Positions 6,557-9,717 of a stretch of 9,717 bases of DNA are shown here, piece by piece. Each line of letters opens with the position of its first letter. Positions within the stretch are counted from its first letter, which is position 1. Source of the DNA: Cryomorphaceae bacterium (GTDB lineage: Bacteria > Bacteroidota > Bacteroidia > Flavobacteriales > Schleiferiaceae); the NCBI GenBank assembly GCA_003451355.1, contig DMDX01000005.1, forward strand, positions 3,140 through 12,856, written 5' to 3'. The notes below the pieces were generated by a model. The model worked only from the letters and a program-made list of their open reading frames with translations. It searched no databases and was not told where the DNA came from. A program made the translations under genes and the position numbers.

Positions 6557-7621
6557 ATGCGCGAACGACTTCCTTTGGTGACTGTGGCGGTGCCCAACTT
6601 CCGGCACGAACGCTACCTTCCGTTGCGCCTACAGAGCATCGCCGACCAGACCTTTACCGACACTGAAGTGCTGTTGCTCGACGATGCCTCGCCCGACGGC
6701 TCACTGAGCGTGCTGGAGGCATTTGCCAAGGGTCGTCCGTCGTGGTCGGTGCACCCCAACGAGGTCAATTCCGGGAGTCCCTTTGCCCAATGGAACAAGG
6801 CCGCCTCGCTCGCCCGCGGCCGCTACCTGTGGATCGCCGAGAGCGACGACTACGCAGACCCCAAGCTCCTCGAGCGCCTGGTTGGTGTGATGGAGTCCGA
6901 CCCCAACCTCGTGATCGCCTACGGCCAGTCCATGCTGGTCGATTCCGAGGGCCAACCGATGCACAGTTTTGACGTGCACTACCGATACGTGTACGGAACC
7001 GAGGCCCAGCGCTGGGTCGACGGATACCGCAACGACGGACGCGACGAAGTGCGCACCTTTATGCTGCTGCACAACGTGGTTCCCAATGCCTCAGGGGCGC
7101 TTATTCGCATTGAAACGTTTCGTGCTGTGGGCGGAGCCGACCCCAATTGGCGCCTCAACGGGGACTGGATGACCTACATCAAACTACTCGAGCAGGGCGG
7201 AATCGCCTTTGTACCCGAGGTACTCAACTACTTTCGGGTGCATTCCGAAACGGCGCGCCAAAAGGCCAACGAAGGGGGCGACGTCTACCTCGAACTGCTC
7301 GCACTCGTCGACTACATTGCCGCAAACCACCAGCCCGATCGTGCTCGGCTTCGGCGCGCCTACCGAAATGTCGCGGCCTGGTGGACCCACTCGCTGTACC
7401 GGCAAGATTGGAGTTCCGCCCGGCGGAGTGCCAACCTACGCGTTAACCGTGTACTGTTTACGCGATTTGTGCGCCTGCACCCGCTGGTACTGCTCCACAT
7501 TCCGTACGAGGGGCTCGTGCGCTTGGCCGTTGGGGCACTTGCCGCGCTCGGCCTCAAGGAACCCATTCGGCGCGTCCTGCACCAGTTTTTCCCGAACCAC
7601 TTTATGCCCCGCGCGACGTGA
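6557..7621 (+). CDS. Family 2 glycosyltransferase
   Basis: This 354-residue protein has a GT-A type domain in about residues 7-230: VTVAVPNFRHERYL at the N-terminus, the nucleotide-binding LDDASPDGS at 41-49, the metal-binding ESDDY region at 95-99 (in place of the usual DxD), and a GDW segment at 202-204 that likely holds the catalytic-base region. HSETAR at 229-234 is a common end to the domain. Residues 235-354 are a basic, partly helical tail; a hydrophobic stretch near 309-331 could touch the membrane. It should add a sugar from a nucleotide-sugar donor to a growing surface glycan at the cytoplasmic face. Donor and acceptor cannot be read from the sequence. Its stop overlaps the start of the next gene, so the pair is likely co-translated. 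Confidence 0.92.
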   Translation: MRERLPLVTVAVPNFRHERYLPLRLQSIADQTFTDTEVLLLDDASPDGSLSVLEAFAKGRPSWSVHPNEVNSGSPFAQWNKAASLARGRYLWIAESDDYADPKLLERLVGVMESDPNLVIAYGQSMLVDSEGQPMHSFDVHYRYVYGTEAQRWVDGYRNDGRDEVRTFMLLHNVVPNASGALIRIETFRAVGGADPNWRLNGDWMTYIKLLEQGGIAFVPEVLNYFRVHSETARQKANEGGDVYLELLALVDYIAANHQPDRARLRRAYRNVAAWWTHSLYRQDWSSARRSANLRVNRVLFTRFVRLHPLVLLHIPYEGLVRLAVGALAALGLKEPIRRVLHQFFPNHFMPRAT

Positions 7622-8463
7622 AGATTTCGGTCGTAATCCCCTGCTTCAACGCAGAAGGCACACTGCACGATGCCGTGCGCAGCGCCCTAGAAGCGTACGA
7701 GGTACTCGTCGTCGATGACGCCTCACCTGGAGGGTGCGCCGAGCTCGTAGCAAGTTGGGGGTGGCCCAACGTCCGAGTGATTCCGCACCGTGAAAATTTG
7801 GGGCTTGGTGCAGCGCGCAACAGCGGTTCCGCAGCGGCCACCGGAGACTGGATTGCCTTTCTCGATGCCGACGACGCGTTCGAGGACGGATGGCATCGGG
7901 CGCTCACGACGTTTTTGCACCAGTCCCCCGAGGCAACTTGGGTCTACCATCCGGTGCGCGAGTGGACCGGAACCCAACTCAGAGCAGTCCGTTACGGCGA
8001 CCACCCGACCCAGCACAGCGATTGGTTACTGCTGAGGCCCGCCGTGGCGCCCAGCGCCTGCGCACTTCGGGCGGATGTGGCCAAGACGCAGCCTTTTGAC
8101 ACCAACCGCCGCCTGCAGGGCACCGAAGACCTCGAACTATGGATGCGTTTGTGGGCCGAAGGCCACCGACCGCTTCGATGGACCGACGAAGCCTTTACAC
8201 GCTACCGAATCAGTCACGGAATGTCTGCGGAGCTCGAATCGCACACCACCAAAATCCGGCTCCGCTGGGCCCAGTTCGTCGAACGGGGCTGGATCGCCGA
8301 AGGAGTGCTCGTTCGCGCAGAGTTTGAATTGCAGCGTCAAAAGGCGCGCAGCCTCCACAAAGCAGGACGTTTTGCGGAAGCACAAAGGGCCTACCTCGCG
8401 GCAGGCCCTTCGGCAAAAAATTGGATTCTTGCGGCCGCAGCCGCCGTCCGCCTCAAGATTTAA
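7618..8463 (+). CDS. Second family 2 glycosyltransferase, GTG start
   Basis: This 281-residue GT-A enzyme shows VVIPCFNAEGTL at the N-terminus, VVDDASP at 31-37, NLGLGAARN at 60-68, the DADD metal site at 83-86 and GTEDLELWMR at 168-177, all typical of the family. The start must be GTG at 7618, overlapping the previous stop as GTGA, because the next in-frame ATG (codon 202) is far inside the domain. The stretch before VVDDASP and the one after it are a few residues shorter than usual. The tail from about 238 to 265 (KAGRFAEAQRAYLAAG) looks like a TPR-type helical pair, perhaps for contact with a partner. It probably works with the preceding enzyme on the same glycan; linkage and sugar are unknown. 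The stop TAA shares TTAA with the converging isocitrate dehydrogenase. Confidence 0.92.
   Translation: MKISVVIPCFNAEGTLHDAVRSALEAYEVLVVDDASPGGCAELVASWGWPNVRVIPHRENLGLGAARNSGSAAATGDWIAFLDADDAFEDGWHRALTTFLHQSPEATWVYHPVREWTGTQLRAVRYGDHPTQHSDWLLLRPAVAPSACALRADVAKTQPFDTNRRLQGTEDLELWMRLWAEGHRPLRWTDEAFTRYRISHGMSAELESHTTKIRLRWAQFVERGWIAEGVLVRAEFELQRQKARSLHKAGRFAEAQRAYLAAGPSAKNWILAAAAAVRLKI
8385..8410 (-). terminator. GC-rich hairpin inside the glycosyltransferase end, possible isocitrate dehydrogenase terminator
   Basis: AAGGGCCT (8385-8392) and AGGCCCTT (8403-8410) are perfect 8-base arms around a 10-base loop. Read on the minus strand the hairpin lies about 50 bases past the isocitrate dehydrogenase stop and is followed by TGTGCTT, a poor U-tract. 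On the plus strand it is followed by CGGC and a run of A. It could be chance within the codons of the glycosyltransferase tail, so the terminator role is tentative. Confidence 0.25.
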
Positions 8464-9686
8464 AGTCGGGCGCGAAGCTCGGCATCCAAAGCGTCCAGGA
8501 ACTCCTCAGTGTAGAGGTAGTGTGTTCCGTGCTCCACCTTGTTGCCGTGAATGCACACCGCGAGGTCCTTGGTCATGCGGCCGCTTTCGACCACATCAAT
8601 GCACACCTGCTCAAGGGTCTCGCTAAACCGAATTAGTTCGGCGTTTCCGTCGAGCTTGCCGCGGTGCGCCAAACCACGCGTCCACGCAAAAATCGAAGCA
8701 ATTGGGTTGGTGCTCGTCGGTTTGCCCTGCTGGTGCTGGCGGTAGTGGCGGGTCACGGTTCCGTGTGCAGCCTCTGCCTCCATCGTCTTGCCGTCAGGGG
8801 TAATGAGGACCGAGGTCATCAACCCAAGCGAGCCAAAGCCCTGGGCCACCGTATCGGACTGGACGTCACCGTCGTAGTTCTTACAGGCCCACACAAATGA
8901 ACCTTCCCACTTGAGGGCCGAAGCCACCATGTCGTCGATGAGTCGGTGCTCGTAGGTGATTCCTGCAGCCTCGTACTTGGCCTTAAATTCAGCCTGGTAG
9001 ATCTCTTCAAAAATGTCCTTGAAGCGTCCATCGTACTTTTTAAGGATGGTGTTTTTGGTGCTCAAGTACAGTGGCCACTTCTTCTCGAGGGCCATATTAA
9101 AGCAGCTACGTGCGAATCCAGCAATGGACTCGTCGGTGTTGTACATACTGAGCGCAACGCCGTCGCCCTTGAAGTTGTAGACTTCCCACGTTTGGGGCTC
9201 GCTACCGTCTTCAGGCGTAAACGTCATGGTCAACTTGCCTTTGCCCTTCACGGTGGTGTCGGTGGCGCGGTACTGGTCGCCAAACGCGTGGCGGCCAATG
9301 ACGATAGGCTTGTTCCAGGTGGTTACCAATCGCGGAATATTCGCCATCACAATAGGCTCCCGGAACACGGTTCCATCGAGAATGTTGCGAATGGTTCCGT
9401 TCGGAGACTTCCACATTTGCTTGAGGTCGAACTCTTTGACGCGCTGCTCGTCGGGGGTAATCGTGGCGCACTTGATGCCCACATTGTACGTTTTAATCGC
9501 CTCTGCCGCGTCGAACGTGACTTGGTCGTTGGTGGCATCGCGGTGTTCCATCCCCAAGTCGAAGTACTTAATGTCGACGTCGACGTACGGAAGGATGAGT
9601 TTGTTTTTGATGAACGACCAGATGATTCGGGTCATTTCGTCGCCGTCGAGTTCGACGATTGGATTGGTTACGTTAATCTTCTGCAT
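8460..9686 (-). CDS. icd: Isocitrate dehydrogenase, NADP-dependent, eukaryote-like type
   Basis: This complete 408-residue enzyme oxidatively decarboxylates isocitrate to 2-oxoglutarate, reducing NADP and requiring Mg or Mn, as a cytoplasmic homodimer. Length and sequence match the eukaryote-like homodimeric class rather than the E. coli type. Features are the start VTNPIVELDGDEMTRIIW (6-23), the substrate-binding KSPNGTIRNILDGTVFREPI segment (about 93-112), the metal-ligand region LIDDMVASAL, and EAAHGTVTRHYRQH, in which the Arg-His pair fits NADP rather than NAD preference. The ATG at 9686 follows a clear -7 box. Its substrate is the product of the aconitase at the other end of the window. 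The 3' end overlaps the last codons of the converging glycosyltransferase gene by TTAA, leaving no room for a terminator between them. Confidence 0.98.
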   Translation of the reverse strand: MQKINVTNPIVELDGDEMTRIIWSFIKNKLILPYVDVDIKYFDLGMEHRDATNDQVTFDAAEAIKTYNVGIKCATITPDEQRVKEFDLKQMWKSPNGTIRNILDGTVFREPIVMANIPRLVTTWNKPIVIGRHAFGDQYRATDTTVKGKGKLTMTFTPEDGSEPQTWEVYNFKGDGVALSMYNTDESIAGFARSCFNMALEKKWPLYLSTKNTILKKYDGRFKDIFEEIYQAEFKAKYEAAGITYEHRLIDDMVASALKWEGSFVWACKNYDGDVQSDTVAQGFGSLGLMTSVLITPDGKTMEAEAAHGTVTRHYRQHQQGKPTSTNPIASIFAWTRGLAHRGKLDGNAELIRFSETLEQVCIDVVESGRMTKDLAVCIHGNKVEHGTHYLYTEEFLDALDAELRARL

Positions 9687-9694
9687 AAGGATTG

Positions 9695-9702
9695 CAAAAG
9701 TA
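9695..9702 (-). promoter_or_regulatory. Candidate -7 box (TACTTTTG) for isocitrate dehydrogenase
   Basis: The minus strand reads TACTTTTG, a full match to TAnnTTTG, ending eight bases before the ATG at 9686. Extended by neighbours it reads GTACTTTTGCA, one base different from GTAATTTTGCA before aconitase. A -33 element, if present, would lie beyond the right edge. Confidence 0.55.
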
Positions 9703-9717
9703 CCAACGAATCCGCAG

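Noticed and set aside
6521..6563. GCGCAT/ATGCGC inverted pair around the divergent gap
   Set aside because: It arises simply because both divergent genes begin with Met-Arg codons ATGCGC.
1..9717. tRNA or rRNA genes, CRISPR arrays, insertion sequences, phage or toxin-antitoxin genes
   Set aside because: Read through on both strands; nothing resembling these was found.

Overview
The window looks like chromosomal DNA from a fairly GC-rich member of the Bacteroidota, possibly Flavobacteriales-like. Four things point there. One protein has a signal peptide and a C-terminal end resembling a type IX secretion sorting domain. Several genes are preceded by the TAnnTTTG-type -7 box of this phylum. 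No gene start has a convincing Shine-Dalgarno sequence. The TCA enzymes are the mitochondrial-like aconitase and the eukaryote-like NADP-dependent isocitrate dehydrogenase. The taxonomic call is an inference; composition was judged by eye and no marker gene is present.

Layout: on the minus strand, 1-1458 is the N-terminal two thirds of an aconitase that runs off the left edge, preceded by a secreted protein gene (1553-2380). From 2440 to 5607 a plus-strand operon of three overlapping genes encodes a MacB/FtsX-type permease, then a Wzm-like polysaccharide permease and a Wzt-like ATPase with a C-terminal glycan-binding-type domain. A sulfotransferase gene (5604-6527) lies on the minus strand. 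Two overlapping plus-strand glycosyltransferase genes (6557-8463) follow, and the window closes with a complete minus-strand isocitrate dehydrogenase (8460-9686).

Together the middle genes form a surface-glycan module: two family 2 glycosyltransferases to build a glycan, a PAPS-dependent sulfotransferase that may decorate it, and an ABC transporter to export it across the inner membrane. It is bracketed by two enzymes that catalyse consecutive TCA steps (citrate to isocitrate to 2-oxoglutarate). Packing is extreme: every adjacent pair of genes either overlaps or is less than 100 bases apart. Both convergent junctions overlap by the same four bases, TTAA. There are no RNA genes, insertion sequences or CRISPR arrays, and no stretch of 300 bases without a gene.

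I do not see a wholly new type of system. The points most worth a second look are the coupling of an ATPase-less MacB-like permease to Wzm/Wzt, the possible sulfated-glycan export module, the palindrome over the aconitase promoter, and the repeated TTAA stop-stop junctions.
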